A stretch of DNA of 64,000 bases, taken from assembly GCA_025093555.1 (NCBI GenBank), contig JAIWNF010000087.1, forward strand, positions 62,001 through 126,000, read 5' to 3'. Below the pieces are notes generated by a model, which was not told where the DNA came from, searched no databases, and worked only from the letters and a program-made list of their open reading frames with translations. The DNA comes from Circinella umbellata (lineage: Eukaryota > Mucoromycota > Mucoromycetes > Mucorales > Lichtheimiaceae). A program made the translations under genes and the position numbers. Of this stretch, positions 1 to 13,542 are shown piece after piece. Positions within the stretch are counted from its first letter, which is position 1. Each line of letters starts with the position of its first letter.

Positions 1-35
1 ATATTTTTAATATTCTATATAATTGACTTACATAG

Positions 36-1912
36 GTTACTTTTTTGAAACGCAAATATGGTTTGATGAAAAAAGCATATGAATTATCAGTTCTTTGTAA
101 CTGTGACATTGGTTTGATTATATTCAACAATTCAAATAATAAACTTGTTCAATATGCAAGTAAAGATATGGATAAAGTCTTATTACGATATACAGAGGTA
201 ATTCATGGAAAAAAAAATTAATTGGTCTAGATTATTTGCCACCTGTATAATACATCTATTGTTCTATATATTTATTTATTGTCATTCATTCATTATAAAA
301 AAATAGTATCAAGAACCCCATGAAAGCAAAAATAACTTTGATGTAAGTCTTTGAAAGAATAATGAATATTAGAAAACAAGGGATGGTTAATTAAAAAAAA
401 ACAATAAAATTTCTATATTTTTATTTTTATTATTATAGTTTATGGATTCGGGTAGTGATCAAGGGAAAGAGATGGATGGTTCCGATCCGGAAAATGATCT
501 TGATTATACACCTCAATATCGTCAACAGCCTTCTTCAATGCACCATAATCATCAGTCCGTATCGCCGATGATTAATACTGAAGTACCCCCTCCTCCTCCA
601 GCCCAATCTCAACAGCAAAGACAACCAATGATGATGCCTCCACCTCCTCCACCGCCCACTCAGCCCCCTTCAATGTACCATCAACCAATCAAACAAGAGG
701 GTCATTCACAACACAACTATGGCAACTATCATTCACACCAACAACAACAATCTTATGCGTATAGTAATAGTAATATAACGGCGGCAACAACATTAGCTCC
801 ATCGTCCACACCACCTATCTATCCAGGAACTGATATGAGACAGCCGGTAAATAAATAAATTAATTATATATATTTTCTCTGCTATCATAAGAAATGTAAG
901 AAAGAAAAGTGCTTATTAATTGATTATATATTGTACATTGTAGACTGTACCATCTACTTCGATTCCTCCATCAACAGCATTCCTCGGTCCTCGTCCAGCT
1001 GTATATCAACAAACTCCACCATCGGCTCAAACCATGCTTGTACAACAACAACAATCTCCACATCAAACGTACCCAAGGTCACCACAACCACACCATCATG
1101 TTATCACCCAACCCTCGTTGTCTCCCCAACCTGCACCATTAAATACGTATAAACCTGTTGATATTAATAATGTATCTGTAGCTACACCTCTGCCTCAGCA
1201 TCATTATCAACATCAACAAGGAACAACGATAGCTTCTTCTACTGCCTCTTCTTCATCATCTTCATCGTCATCAACATCTTCATTATCACAAACAATTAAT
1301 CCTGCTACCACTGCTAGTAATAATACAACGGGATTTGCTGCTCCATCATCACAAGTAAGGTCTTCACCATTACTTCCAAATAATGATAAGAAACCACCCA
1401 ATTTACGTGTGCAGATACCTAATGAAGAACAACAACAACAACAGACACAGTCTAGTATTACTACTAGTAGTAGTCAACAGGTGAATAATCGGTCAGTTGT
1501 AGCAGATAGAGCTATTGGTAATGGTAATAAAGGACAAGGACAACAGGCGTCACCTACTACAGCTTTACCCTCACAATTTGCACAAAATTTACCATCCCCT
1601 TTTTCAATATATCCAGAGTTTCTTCAACAAAATGAGTTACCCAGTCCATTGAATTTTTCTGCTACCCCAACAACATCTCATGCATTTAATTGGCCAGCTG
1701 CATCTTCTTCTACATCTGCGACTGGAGCAGCAATACAAGCACCAGTTCAACAGCAACAATCAATTCGTAATAATGACTACAGACCTTCACCATTAGCTAA
1801 TAGTACGACAAATAATAATAATAGCATTCATCATTCAACATCCAAGAGATCTGACACACCATCTGAAGTTGAAAATCAGCGTCTTAAAAAGATTAAACTT
1901 GAAGCTGTATGA
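36..1912 (+). CDS. MADS-box transcription factor (MEF2/RLM1 type), 5' end outside the window
   Basis: Exons seen: <36-197, 307-342, 439-846, 944-1912 (stop TGA). The first exon encodes the C-terminal half of a MADS box ([20 protein letters not shown], then CDIGLIIFN), which binds CArG-like DNA as a dimer. The [19 protein letters not shown] pattern is that of MEF2/SRF-family proteins; I lean to MEF2/RLM1 type. The rest is a long low-complexity activation-type region rich in Gln, Pro, Ser and His, ending in a basic stretch before the stop. The upstream exon(s) with the start codon and the first part of the MADS box lie before base 1; an acceptor AG ends at 35. In fungi RLM1-type factors act downstream of the cell-wall-integrity MAP kinase; that role is known for the family and inferred here. 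Nuclear. Confidence 0.88.
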
Positions 1913-2703
1913 AAAACAAACAAACAAACAAACAAACATTTAAACCAATAACAAATTTCATTATTATATAAGCAACTTTTATTTTCCATTTTATTTTTTT
2001 CTTTCATTATTTTTCATGCCCCAGACAACAGCTATTTTTCTTTCTTACATGTTTCAATCAATTCTTCTTGTAAAATCACATTTTAATTCTTTTTATTTTT
2101 TTTTGTTCTCAATATTACTGATCTTTTTTTTTTTTTGCAAAACAAAAAAGAAAATTACTGCTAATTGGTTAATTGTTGAGTCAGTTAGTACAAGTGTTCT
2201 CACAATTTGAGTGCTTATTGTTGATTTCGTAAATTATAGTGAGTTTAAAGGTTACTCACGTGTGCATGCATTTGCATAAATGCTTCCTCGTGTATATACC
2301 TACACTATATATTAATTATAGTTTCTTTTTAATAAGGTTTATATACATATAATCTTGTACTTACGTATCCGTACGTATTGTATGAGATTTAATATCAAAC
2401 ACAAGCCATAAGCGTTAGTCTTCTGTGTAAAACTTTCGAGTATGATCAAGATACGTACCACCAAAATATACCCTACACTACTGTAATCAAACACAATAAT
2501 GAGAATAATAACCGGTTTATATATAATTGTAATTGAAAAAAAAAATACAACGAAAAGAAAAAGATCTATCTCTTTTAAATATTTTAAATATACAAAGTCT
2601 GCTAAATAATATATTGGCGATTAAGGAGGGTGGTTGATAGCAAAAATAATAGAAGAAAGGGAGAATAAAAAGAAAATGCAAAGAAAGGAACATGATTATT
2701 ATA
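1913..2703. other. Intergenic, between two convergent genes
   Basis: AT-rich spacer between the stop of the MADS-box gene and the stop of the acyltransferase gene. It starts with a short CAAA tandem repeat (about 1916-1937) and contains long T runs. No coding exon recognised. It must hold the 3' untranslated regions and poly(A) signals of both genes. Confidence 0.6.
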
Positions 2704-5626
2704 TTATTGTTCTTTTTTACTATCTTTTTCACTATAGTTGTCCTTATCGGGTGTTGCAGTGGATGTCATTCCCGCCATTTTACGAGTTCGTCTACCATTT
2801 CGCTTCGTTACCATTTCAGGTTCACTTGCAGATCCACCACTAATCATACCACTATGTTTATCCAAGAAGTGTAATACATCCTCTTCCTCTTCTTCTTGTT
2901 TTGTCAAATTAAAAATATTTCGATCATCCAACCAATCCAGTGCTTTTTTGTTATTAAAAAAGCGACTTGCTAAAATTTGTGAGAATGTTTTACCACCTTC
3001 ACCTAATTCTGATACAGATTCTCGACTTCCTGAAGGGTCATTTCGGAAAACGTTATCAGGATCAAAATCGCCAAATACTTTGGGACCATAGTCATTGATG
3101 ATCTCGGTGATTTCTTGAGATAGTTTTTCTCGGTTTTGACGTAGATTCTGTGTGCTATCTGGATCCACAAGTGCTACGTAGAGTGGTCGAAGGGACCTGA
3201 ATAGCATAAACAATATAGTGTTAAATAATTTTTGAGCCCACCCCAACACCATCAATATATATACATCCCATCTACATAATTATTTTTATACTTACTTGTA
3301 TACATCCATGCCATTTTCACCGAAACGCATGCTTGCATAACTTACAAATGGTAATAAATTCCAAGTAGCTAGCGACACAACACATACTTTGATCCAGCTC
3401 CAGTCTGTCTTCATTGCAAAGGCAAACACAATGAGCGTATAAAGACCATAAAGTGTAGGAATTAAAATAAGCCCCACCAAAAATTTCCATGTTGCCAACA
3501 CATCACGTCCTCTGACTTTAACGGATGAGCTTGCTAATGCCTCTGTATGTATTTGAAAACGTAAAAGAGATACATTGTTATTACCATTCTATCACACGAT
3601 GTAAAATACTTGTTATATTTTACCTTTTGCTTTAAAGTAACTTAAAACCTTGGCAACAACCATTATTGGCATATTTAAAATTGCCCTAAATGAAAATGAA
3701 AACGACAATAATACCATTTGAACACAGCTTATTTCTTTTCGATAATAGTAATTCTTTTTCAAAAAAAAATAATAATATTTATAGTTTACCCTGGAAAAGC
3801 TAATAATCCCCAAACGATAAGAATAAAAAAACGTTGAACAAGTAAAAAAAATGTTCGCCATTCTCGTAAGTTTATATCGGGTACTTGATGATCTTGAAGA
3901 CCGTGGTATTTTAAAAGTTGGTTGTATGCTAGAACATTTCGTTTTAGTTCAATAATTTTTGGATCATCTTTATATAAATTATAACCAATAACAAATCGTC
4001 GATTAAGATCTACTACTTGGGCAATATGGAGTCGGCGATTGGCAGGTTTATAAAGTCTTCGAGCAGCTTGAATTACCTATGGAAGAAAAAAAAATATTAA
4101 TACAAACTGGTATATCATTTAAAAAAAAACAATGAATGATAATATCCTACCATTAAAGTTTGATCATTTGGAGCATTGACAGTGACACTTTTTAAGCCAT
4201 AATAAATATTATCCAAAAGAGTTCCACATGCTTCACGTTTCTCTGATCCACCTTTTTCGAATTTTTCAATAAGTTCAGCAGGAACAGTAATCGGGTTTCC
4301 AAATTCAATCACGGCTCTTGATCGGAATCGATGTGCATGGAAATAGTTTAATCCTGTTTCATTAAACAAGCCAATACCCACCCCCCATAGAGAATTTTAT
4401 TTTTAATAATCATATGCTTTTTTTAAGTTATCATCCCCCCCTCTCTTAAACAATTTGTCCGTGCGCAATATGTACCACAAGGAACAATTTTCACATCCAG
4501 TCCGGGGTATTTAGCCATTGCACCCAATGCCATAATGGTGACACCAGCTAGAATAGATAAAATAACAATGATAACAATGATAAAAAATGTTAAAACTTTA
4601 ATCTTTTCATCCAAAATTTTGATCCTCTCTTCTCTTTCTATATTCGAATTTTTGCCTGTTTTCTTTTTTTTCTTACCTTTTAACGGTAACATTTCTGCAC
4701 GATCATGACTACCACCTTCTGGGAAAATAGTAATACATTCACCATTATTTAATTCTGCGTAAACACGTTCATAAACTTCTTCTTGATCAACGAGAGGTAA
4801 ACATTTATAAGCTGAACCTTCAGCAGAGGTTAATACCTTGAGTGCTTTTTCTTCACGTACTTCAGATTTTAATTCAATTTCGGTATCTGAGATGACTTTG
4901 ACAACTGGTAATTTACCAGCGTTGCCAGGTAACACGACGGAGTAACCTGGTTTGAATTGTGTCATAAATTGTGTATCGATGCCAACCAGACGTAATGGAT
5001 CAGTTTTTGGGTTCAATAATGTAACTCGCCCTTTGCCTTTTGTTGCTAAATCTTGGGGTCGAATGACGGGTACTAAAAGGGAAAAAAAGGTAAAATACGT
5101 ATACATTTGTTGATACATCTATTACTAATTTCTTATTCTTCTTTAGAAACACCATATCTTATATATACGTATTACTCACTTGCATGAATCACTCTTGCTA
5201 AAAAGCCAATAGCTTTTTGCTTCATAGATTTTGCTGCTATTAGAAAAGAAACGCGTCGACCACATTCTCGCATAACAATTAAAGGATCGACAAACTACAC
5301 AAATACAGAACATAGAATTTAGCACAACAATTATTTTTTTTCTAGTAGCGTCCTTTTCCATTTTCCTTTCTTTTCCAGCGATTTCGTTAATGAGAATAAT
5401 GAAATTATAAACTTATATAAATCAATATATAAATCAATAATTGTAGGCATAATGAACGTACTTGATTCGCATGGGGCGCGGCAACGAAAATAACCGGTCC
5501 AGTACGTGGAATTTTATGTGCTCCACGAGGTCGAATTTCTCGAAAAAAAACTTCGAGCATAATGTTGAAGATCCATAAGGCCGTATCGTAGCCTAAATCA
5601 AGCCATTTCTGTTGCGAACGCGACAT
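2704..5626 (-). CDS. SCT1: Glycerol-3-phosphate / dihydroxyacetone-phosphate O-acyltransferase (SCT1/GPT2 type)
   Basis: Nine exons on the minus strand: 5626-5462, 5294-5180, 5072-4677, 4547-4476, 4353-4151, 4076-3790, 3685-3624, 3542-3296, 3196-2704; 680 codons in frame, 679 residues. It performs the first acylation of glycerolipid synthesis at the ER membrane. The PlsC acyltransferase core is visible: the HANQFVD block at residues 52-58 (block I, active-site His/Asp), AIPVIRPQD at about 93-101 and FPEGGSHD from about residue 210 (block III, phosphate binding). Hydrophobic segments in exons 6-8 (FLVGLILIPTLYGLYTLIVF) fit the family's membrane anchors. The acidic Glu-rich and Ser-rich C-terminus resembles the phosphorylated tail of yeast Sct1/Gpt2. 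The start ATG at 5626 is the first in frame; an in-frame TGA lies just upstream. Yeast has two paralogues and I cannot tell which this matches. Confidence 0.93.
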
Positions 5627-7440
5627 TTGTTGATTTGGAAGAGTTCTCCTCAACTGTCAAAGTTCTTTCAATGTTTCTAACGAAATAAAAAAAAAAGTTG
5701 GGGTAAGTAAAAAAAAAATTGTTTCACAACAACACACACGTTTTATTTTAGCGGAGATGCTCAAATGAATTTTATTCCATTTTATGCTGTTCATCGCATT
5801 ATATCAATCATGTCATGAGATACAATAAAAATGCCAAATTGTGGGGCATTCACAGGGCGAAAATATTTTAAAGGTATTATATAATCTAAAGTTATAAAAG
5901 ACAAAAATAGTAATGTTACTTGTTATTAATATATACAAGTTTATGCCAGCACAATTTTGTACTGGTTTTAAAATCACTCATTTTAATAATAGCATGCCTA
6001 AATATCGTTATAGAATGTATGCATATATATATTAGTAGTGGCGATAAGTACAACATAGGAAATACGTAAAGTTATAGTGTGTGAGCTTTACTATGATATT
6101 AATCAAATTAGGTAAACCTAAGATATGATGCTATAACTATATATGGCTGTATCTGTAATAATTTATATTGTGATATGATGATAAATCCAGGATATCTTCT
6201 AGTACGTATAATGTTATATATAATTTTCAAGGAGCAAGAAAAATAGCTACTAATCAACTTGAAGAACAAGTTATATATTTCTGCTTGCCAGTTGTACATA
6301 CACAACTTGATAGAAAAAAAAGATTATCTATAGTATCAAATTATTCTAAAAATGTACTGAGGAGGTATTATTTATAAACCATAGCTGAAAACTTTATATT
6401 TTCCCTGCAAATGTAATATTCCTGAATTTAAGAACTCCCACAACCTAAATTTCTATTTTATTTCATATAATTCATTATCCGAATACCATTACATATAATA
6501 TATTATTTCTTCTTTATTTGTACCTTTATACAAAGTATTTTAATCATACTTTGAATGCTTTAATGGTAAAGCATAGTAGTATGGTATAATATTTTTTTTT
6601 TAAAAAAAGGTAAAAGTGGCGGATATTGGTAATGGCGAACAAAAAAAAATTGTTGTATGATCACGACGACAGTTTAAATATCTCAATAAGATACAAAGTG
6701 CTCAATTTGTGATTCTGTTAGACAACACATATAATTCCGAAATTGGAACCACTCCAGCATCATTGTCTGTTATATGATGCTAGTTAAAGTGAAAGAAAGC
6801 AGAAACTGTAAAGAAGAATGTAGTTGTATAGGATTACGCTAACATGCGTCCAAAGTGCGTCCTAACAGTTCATATAAAGAGGTATTGAGTAAAAAAAATG
6901 AAGCTGGACAGAAGGAAGAAAAGATTAAACATAATAAAGGGTCGTGTGGGGAGCAAAGGTCAGCAGGAAGATGAATAAGTCAGGGATGAATAAATAAATA
7001 ATTTTTGTTCGAGGGATAATAGAATGGTGTAACAGGGCATGACCGATCATTGTAGACCTACAATCGGGTTCTATAGGTCAGTTTGATGAGGAAGCGTAGT
7101 AGTTAATGGATTGGTAGAAAGAAAGAGGGCTTGAGAATACGCATGAATAAAAAGGATTATGGCTTCCTGGACTCCAGGAAACCGTTTATTTATATACGTC
7201 GAAATATCAGGAGCTAATTAACATCTATAACTAATATATATATAATATCAATGATCAACATTTCTACGTAGAATATCTATTATCATATTTCTATATCCAA
7301 CCATATGCTCAACTGTGGTGTTGTCTATTTTTAGTACTTATTTCGCAGATAAACATGTCGATCAACAAACCTCGTAGTTAATTATACGTATCGTGGTAAT
7401 GTTATTACATTATTGCACACATATAGTTTATTAGATAATG
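5627..7440. other. Gene-poor AT-rich region
   Basis: About 1.8 kb with no coding exon that I can support. It should include the promoter of the acyltransferase gene (5627 upward). A short perfect palindrome, TTCCTGGA C TCCAGGAA, lies at 7164-7180. The stretch 6870-7180 is less AT-rich than its surroundings and may be old transposon sequence, but nothing in it is recognisable. Confidence 0.4.
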
Positions 7441-7469
7441 TAATAACATCACCAGTTTTGATGTTCATT

Positions 7470-7855
7470 TAGTAGCAATACCACCACAAGGACCATTACT
7501 GGTTTTACACCAAGACCTACTAGTAACATACGTTTTAACAACCATAGTAATAATCAGCAACAAGAATATATCCCAACACAATTATTATCTACTGTAATGA
7601 ACAACACTTCTTTAGCGGCTGATATAAATGCAAACAGCATACGTATCATCCAATAATACAACTGTTCTGCCACGCTCTCAGATATTAAGTCGGCTGCAAC
7701 CAATTTGTCTATCTCGTATAGCATCAACAAATGTAAATCAACAGAAACTAGACATTGTTATATCTGTGATAGTAGTGAATACCCGGGTCGTCGAAATGCA
7801 CGCTCATGTAAAAGTGCACCGGAAACGTCGATCCATTGTCATAACTTGAATCCTT
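7470..7855 (+). pseudogene. Decayed ORF with a zinc-knuckle-like motif
   Basis: One plus-strand frame reads through an Asn/Gln/Thr-rich segment, then a TAA at about 7650, then a segment containing RHCYICDSSEYPGRRNARSC and a later CH pair, and ends in TGA. The Cys-x2-Cys plus downstream Cys pattern resembles the CCHC knuckles of the Helitron protein at 44.3 kb. No family can be named. It sits just outside the left arm of the inverted duplication. It is most simply a transposon-derived fragment; it could also be chance. Confidence 0.3.
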
Positions 7856-8378
7856 GATTATAAGAATCATATTCTAACTTTCTTATCTGAATAACTCAGT
7901 ACCACACGTAAATTTAACTCCATTGGTTTTCAAGGACCCCCATTTGCGCAGCATCTTAATACTCTTGTAATTATTGATAAAGACCATCTCCTTTTTCAGA
8001 TTCAAATAACTTTGGACATGTTATATATCTTGTGTACGGTTTTCGCTTTCTACAGGCATGGTTATAACTATTTGTTTTTCATTTTTCTTTGAACGGTGTT
8101 AGAGTTATCCAGCTTTTTACCCTGTTGATGATGTTATTAATCCTCTTTTAATCACTTCCTTTACATTATATTTTACCATTTCTATCTGTACTTTTATAAT
8201 AGGAGTGGCATTTATATAAAAAAACCAATGTACGTAAATATTTATTGTTGATTTATACACGTAATAAAAAAATAATATATCAAGTATTATATTATCAAAA
8301 AAAAATAATAAATATAAAATATTATACGTATTATAAAAAAAAATAATATATAAAATATATTATCTTTAAATAATAATA

Positions 8379-8522
8379 TTATCCACCTCTTGGAGATGGT
8401 TTTTGAGGTTGTTTAACCACAGGTATCATAGGTTTGGTCGTTGCAGGTCTACATTGGCAAGGGCGACTTCTGCACTTGGAACACGGAGGAGGAGGAGGAT
8501 TTTGGGGAGGATTTTGAGGCAT
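8379..8522 (-). CDS. Small cysteine-proline protein, 47 aa (left-arm copy)
   Basis: Intronless ORF beginning MPQNPPQNPPPPPCSKCR and ending PSPRGG with a TAA. It has a CSKC then CQC cysteine pattern in a proline-rich background and no signal peptide. The right-arm copy (27,014-27,154) differs only by one in-frame CCT codon and one synonymous G/A change, although flanking sequence has diverged more. That pattern suggests a kept reading frame. In-frame stops precede the ATG. No known family recognised; it could be a short metal-binding peptide or part of a longer transcript. Confidence 0.45.
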   Translation of the reverse strand: MPQNPPQNPPPPPCSKCRSRPCQCRPATTKPMIPVVKQPQKPSPRGG

Positions 8523-9540
8523 GATATTTAGAAGTTTTCTTTAGGCTACATATTTATTGGTATATAAACTGTTAATAAAGAGATGAATAGGTTATACTAT
8601 GTAAAATAAGTAGTAAAAAGACTTACTATTTTCGTAGATAGATGAAAAGTAAAGTAAAGAAAAGAAGAGGTAGTAACAAGTCCAAAGTTACCAGCTTAAA
8701 TAATGCAACGATGTTACACGTATGAGAAGTTGGGCTTGGTTTTTTAATAACAAGGAATAAGCCTTTGTCATGCCACTTGAGCTTTGGTTTTTTAATCAAG
8801 TTTTGCATGATTTTCAGCGCCACCACATCACTTTTGTTTGTTGAGGCAATTGAAATCCCGCGAGATAAGAATTATAACCTGTGGATAATAAAAAATACGT
8901 AGTGGAATAAGGGTGTTGCAACTTAAAAAATTCAATATTACTGTATTTATGTTTAGGAGAACTTGTAGTTTCTAACTGAAATCAGTTAATTATTCATAGT
9001 AATATATACTATAGAAATAAAAAGGCAGTATTTAGGCTTGATATAAATTTTGAGTTTAGTAAGAAAAATTATCACAAGAGGGATATTTAGACTTTTTATG
9101 GCTTCTTGGTACTGTACGTGTTCACCGGATACAATTGGACAAATCCCTTTCTACGTAAGATAATGTATTCAGATCTGCCATTTTCATTTCTTTTACCACT
9201 TTTAGAAAAAATATAAATTGAATCTAAAATAGTACTGTTTCATCTATATTTTACAGAAAAAAAACAGTCTTGTTTCACATCAACAAGTGATCATGGCGTG
9301 ATTTTAACTGTTTAACAAATAGTTAAGGTTGTGATATAATAAAAAAAAGTGTATTTTCTCAATGGTAAACTCGTACTTCTTTTTAAAAAGATCGTATATC
9401 ATATAAATGACTTTCATAAATAAAAAAACGTGTAAGGAGGAGGAGAGGCGGGAGAGAGAGATGAGTGATAAGGGTAATATTTAGAATAGATAGTGAGAGA
9501 AAGTGTGTGTATAAAAGTTAATCTATAATTTTTTCAAGAT

Positions 9541-10422
9541 CTACCATTCGTCATCACTTTCATGTTGTTGCTGTGGTTGTTGTTGACGTCTAGCACGAAT
9601 CTATTTATTATGTAAAAAATAAACAAATTAATATTCCTTTTCTTTAGAACTAGTGAGAATAAAATGAAAAATACTTACAGCATCTGCTAATGAAGCAGCA
9701 GCATTAGAAGGTGGTGAAGTCGAAGTAGGTCGAGGAGGCGCACGAGGAGCAGGTGAAGGTGTAGTGCCAGGTCTTGCTGGAACTACAGGTTTACCCATCG
9801 TACTTGGTTTAGCGGGAATAACAGGTTTAGGTCCAGGCGCAGGTGGCGCTCTTCGCGCAGCAGGAACAGGTGTCGCGCCAGGAACAGGACGTGGTGCTGG
9901 TGTGGGAACATTACCAGAAGCTTGAGCTGCTTTTCGGGCTTCTAATTGTGCTTTCCATGGTGGTACACCATTGGAAGAAGATGCAGCTACACCAGGCATG
10001 ACTGGAATAGGTTGTGTTGTTGTGGTTGAAGGAGGTGACATATTAGATGATCTAGGTGATGAAATACTATTACTAGCTGGTGGTGGAGGCGGAGCTGCTC
10101 TACGATCAGGTGGTGGTGGAGGTGCAGGTGTAGGTTTAGGTGCAAAATATTCTTCAAGATAATTACTTGGTGCCCATCCTTCTTTACTATCTTTACGAGC
10201 TAACCACCAGCCATTTCATCTTTTTCAAATGCAATTCCATCATCTTCTTGTAACTGAACGGATAAATAGCCTTAAATTATGGATCAGCAGGTGCAGCTGG
10301 TGGCGGTGATAGAGGAACTAAACTTGTATTATTTTGAATAGGTAGTAGAGGTCGATTAGCAGAAATATTGACGGTACCGACAGTAGAAGGAGTAGTAGTA
10401 ATAAAAGGAGTAGGTTTAGGTG
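9541..10422 (-). pseudogene. Truncated copy of the myosin-I tail (part of SH3 exon plus last exon)
   Basis: Minus-strand copy of myosin-I from the proline-rich tail through the SH3 domain, the second proline-rich segment and the final acidic exon (ends SDDEW, stop at 9541-9543). The intron before the last exon (9601-9678) is preserved with its splice sites. The motor, IQ and TH1 regions are absent. Within the SH3 region a ~27 bp deletion between two GAAAAAGATGA direct repeats and at least two 1-nt indels (near 10,215-10,265) break the frame. It is therefore a pseudogene, although the part from 9679 to about 10,200 stays open. Confidence 0.88.
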
Positions 10423-12937
10423 GAGAAGAATGCCGTGATCGATAAACACCAAAATAGCGCCCACATTCGCCAATACAATTCAGTACCTGTGAAAGAAAAA
10501 ATGGCCATAGTCGTGTTTAGCCCTTCAAAATGCTGTGAAAAAACAACAGTTTACCATCTTTCACTATATATGTAATTAATAAATGTCTATTAATAGTTTT
10601 TTTTTCACCTATTGCCAGAAAGCTCTATTTTGATCTTATTTAATAACTTTTTTTAATTACTTATTAAAAATGGTCTATATGCATGGAATCCAAAATTACG
10701 AATCTAATTACATTCCTGATAAATTCTTGACTTGTCACTTGTCTCGCTGAACGGACAGAAGTTGCTGACACAGCTGTTCTACGTCTGTATAATGAAATAA
10801 CAAGGAATCACTCAGTTCAGCTACTTTTGGAAAATTAAACAGTAAGTTTTAGATTTTCAGATGGGTTGAAATTTTTACTAGCATAAAATATTCAATTGAG
10901 GTACTATGATTAAATTGGATTTTTATATTTTTATGTATTCATAATTTTTCTATTTGAAATCGACTATTTGGTCAGAAAATCCAGTTTAGATAGGTCATGC
11001 TTCATGTGGAAAGAGCAAGCATAAATACAATAGACGAAGCGCATCCCGTATTACTAATACTAAGTAGTAAATATCATATAAATAGGAAAGAAGAACGGAG
11101 TTGGGCGATAGCAGAACGCAAAAAAAAAGGATGTTGACATCAATTTAATACAGAATGCAAATTAACATATTGAATGTAAGCTTCTAGAAATCTCTTTTAA
11201 ATGTCATAATCTTCGTTTTTTGGGTCATGGTAGACTCTGGACCAAACGTTTGACTCTTAAACAATATTTCTATTGCATTATAATATGGAATATTGCTGTA
11301 ATCTTATTGAATGAATCGAGATTAAGCCTCAGGTACGAGAACACTTTGTATGAAGAGAGATAACAGCATAATCTTCAAATATGATTTTTTTTTGTGAGAA
11401 TGAAAAATGTTGCAAAATTCTGAAAAAAATGCTGGGCCAACGGCTCCCGTATTACGTAGCAAGCCTCTGTTAGTATATATAACACCTATTGTTAGTACGT
11501 ATAGATATGTAGAATATTTCCATTACATAATTATTTAAAATATTATTACTAACACTGGAACCGAGTTAGACCTTTAAAAAATAAAAAAATTGGATATGGC
11601 CCTTTTACTTAGGAAGTAATTACTATTTTTTTTGACCAACTTGATATATTTAAATTAATATATACAATCAACCCCCCAGGGTTTTGCACACCTGAGATTT
11701 CATGATTTTTTGTTGCAGGACCGAAGAACTTGCAACAAACGAGACTTCGTTGTAAATATTTGACTTTTTCCATTTTCGGACAAATAAAGTCATCTCGTCT
11801 TGATATCACGACTCTTGTGTTTTTAGTGTAATGTAAATATTATACTTTTATGCCGTGAGATTGCCTGAATATATGAGAAGCTTTGTATCAAAAAGATTTG
11901 ATATATTGGGAGAAAAAAAAAATAGTCATTACGGGTGGTGTAACATAATAATAATAAAAACAGTGGGAATTTACAATATCGCGAAAAGATTGGGTGTGAG
12001 GGAGGGATAAAAAAAAGCTTATGGTTGGTGATTTATATATAATGAAGCCGTGATGATTTCCTATTGTAATATAGCACTATATAACACATTCATTAACCAA
12101 CTGCATTAATTGGTTCATATTCTTGGAAGTATACGTATGACGTAAAAGTTGAAATAAAAGCATTTGTTTTATAATCATTACTTATCATAATACAGCTTCT
12201 GTTTGCTCCATGATAATGATAAGAGTGATTATTTTATTGTTTGACTATGATACTCCAATTCAATTAAGTAACAACAATAAAAAAAGTAAATTTTATTATG
12301 TGAAGCTAATTAAAAATACTTCTAACTGAAAGATTTAACTTGGCGTTTTCTGTTACCATATTGCTGCTATGACTACTACGTAGCAGTTACCATGTTACCA
12401 TGTTAACATTCTTTATATTATTATTAGCGTTAAGCTTATTGAGATTTCAATTGTTCCAATAGATTAGAAACTAGTGTATTCATCTCGTATCAAATTGCAT
12501 ATTTTTTTTTTTTGTTATCTGGGGATGATTCGATCAAAAATGAAAGAAGAAAAATGAAAATGAGAATGAAACAATCCTTTTTCTATAATCCTGAGGCCCT
12601 TTACCATATCATTAATAATGTTAATTGTATCCAATAATTTAATTTCAATACAAAAAAAAAACCAATAAGCAACCGTCATAGAACAATCGATCGTACATAT
12701 TCATTCATACTCTGCTATTTTTACATATCAAAATCCCTTACAAGTGCCCCATTTTTTGTAATAATAACAAAAGTAAGAATGAAAAAGTTAATTTCTTTAA
12801 AAGATGTTGGTTGTATTAATTTATACTAGTCATTACAAAGATGAAAAAAAAAACAGATTGATGTATGGATGGTTGTATTATTGCATACAAAAAAAGGAGA
12901 ATAATGAATACTTGGAATTAAACAGATAATAATAATT
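10423..12937. other. Gene-poor region beyond the duplication breakpoint
   Basis: No gene can be supported. Immediately past the breakpoint (10,423-10,485, minus strand) the reading frame of the myosin pseudogene continues open into unrelated sequence (CIGECGRYFGVYRSRH) up to an acceptor-like AG at about 10,489, as if fused to another ORF. A plus-strand open stretch at 10,735-10,840 is interrupted by a stop just upstream. The rest is AT-rich without recognisable content. Confidence 0.4.
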
Positions 12938-13505
12938 TTACATTACTTTTCGATGTTGAATGGATGATGAGGTATTAGTTGTATCATGATAATTGGCAGA
13001 AGACCAAGTTTGATTTGTTGTAGTTGTAGTATTAGTAATTGGAGGAGGATGTACAGTAGATGATGAAGTCATTGGATTATAGATTGATGAAGAATCGTAT
13101 GTTGATGATGATGATGTAGAAGTAGGTGGAACATAAGGTGTTGTTGGTAAAACATTATTATTTTTTCGTTCAAAAATACTAAACATGGATCTTAAAAGTC
13201 CTTTTTTTTTATGTGATGGAATAGCATCCATAGATGTTGTATTACCATTGCCTGTTTCTATAGATAATAATAATAATAGTGTGTTTAGTAATTATAGATA
13301 CCATAAAATTAAATTATAAAATATTCTTTATACCTCCTCCTCCTGTCATTGTTGGTAATGCATTATCATTAGCACTAAGACTAATAAAATAAGTGAATGG
13401 AATTAACCACACACAAATACCAAAAAATGCGGCAATATCGATGAAAGGTCTATAATGGGTTGTAAAGAATTTAAACCATAAAAAGTGATCTGCAAATACT
13501 AGAAC

Positions 13506-13542
<37 letters not shown>

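Larger units (their letters stand above)
7890..10422. repeat. Left arm of an inverted segmental duplication
   Basis: Reverse complement of 25,049-27,645. The match covers part of the last long exon and the final exon of the myosin-I gene, its 3' flank, a small cysteine-proline ORF and about 600 bp beyond. Similarity is highest (near identity over tens of bases) in the myosin 3' flank and the small ORF, and falls toward 7.9 kb, where the counterpart at 27.5 kb reads as an ORF fragment. The outer breakpoint in the myosin exon is at about 10,422/25,049. Ends were judged by eye; exact limits need alignment. Confidence 0.88.

Noticed and set aside
1213..1401. Minus-strand acidic frame
   Set aside because: Antisense of the Ser/Gln-rich MADS-box C-terminal exon.
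11609..11809. 66-codon minus-strand frame in the gene-poor region
   Set aside because: No start context, splice support or family resemblance.
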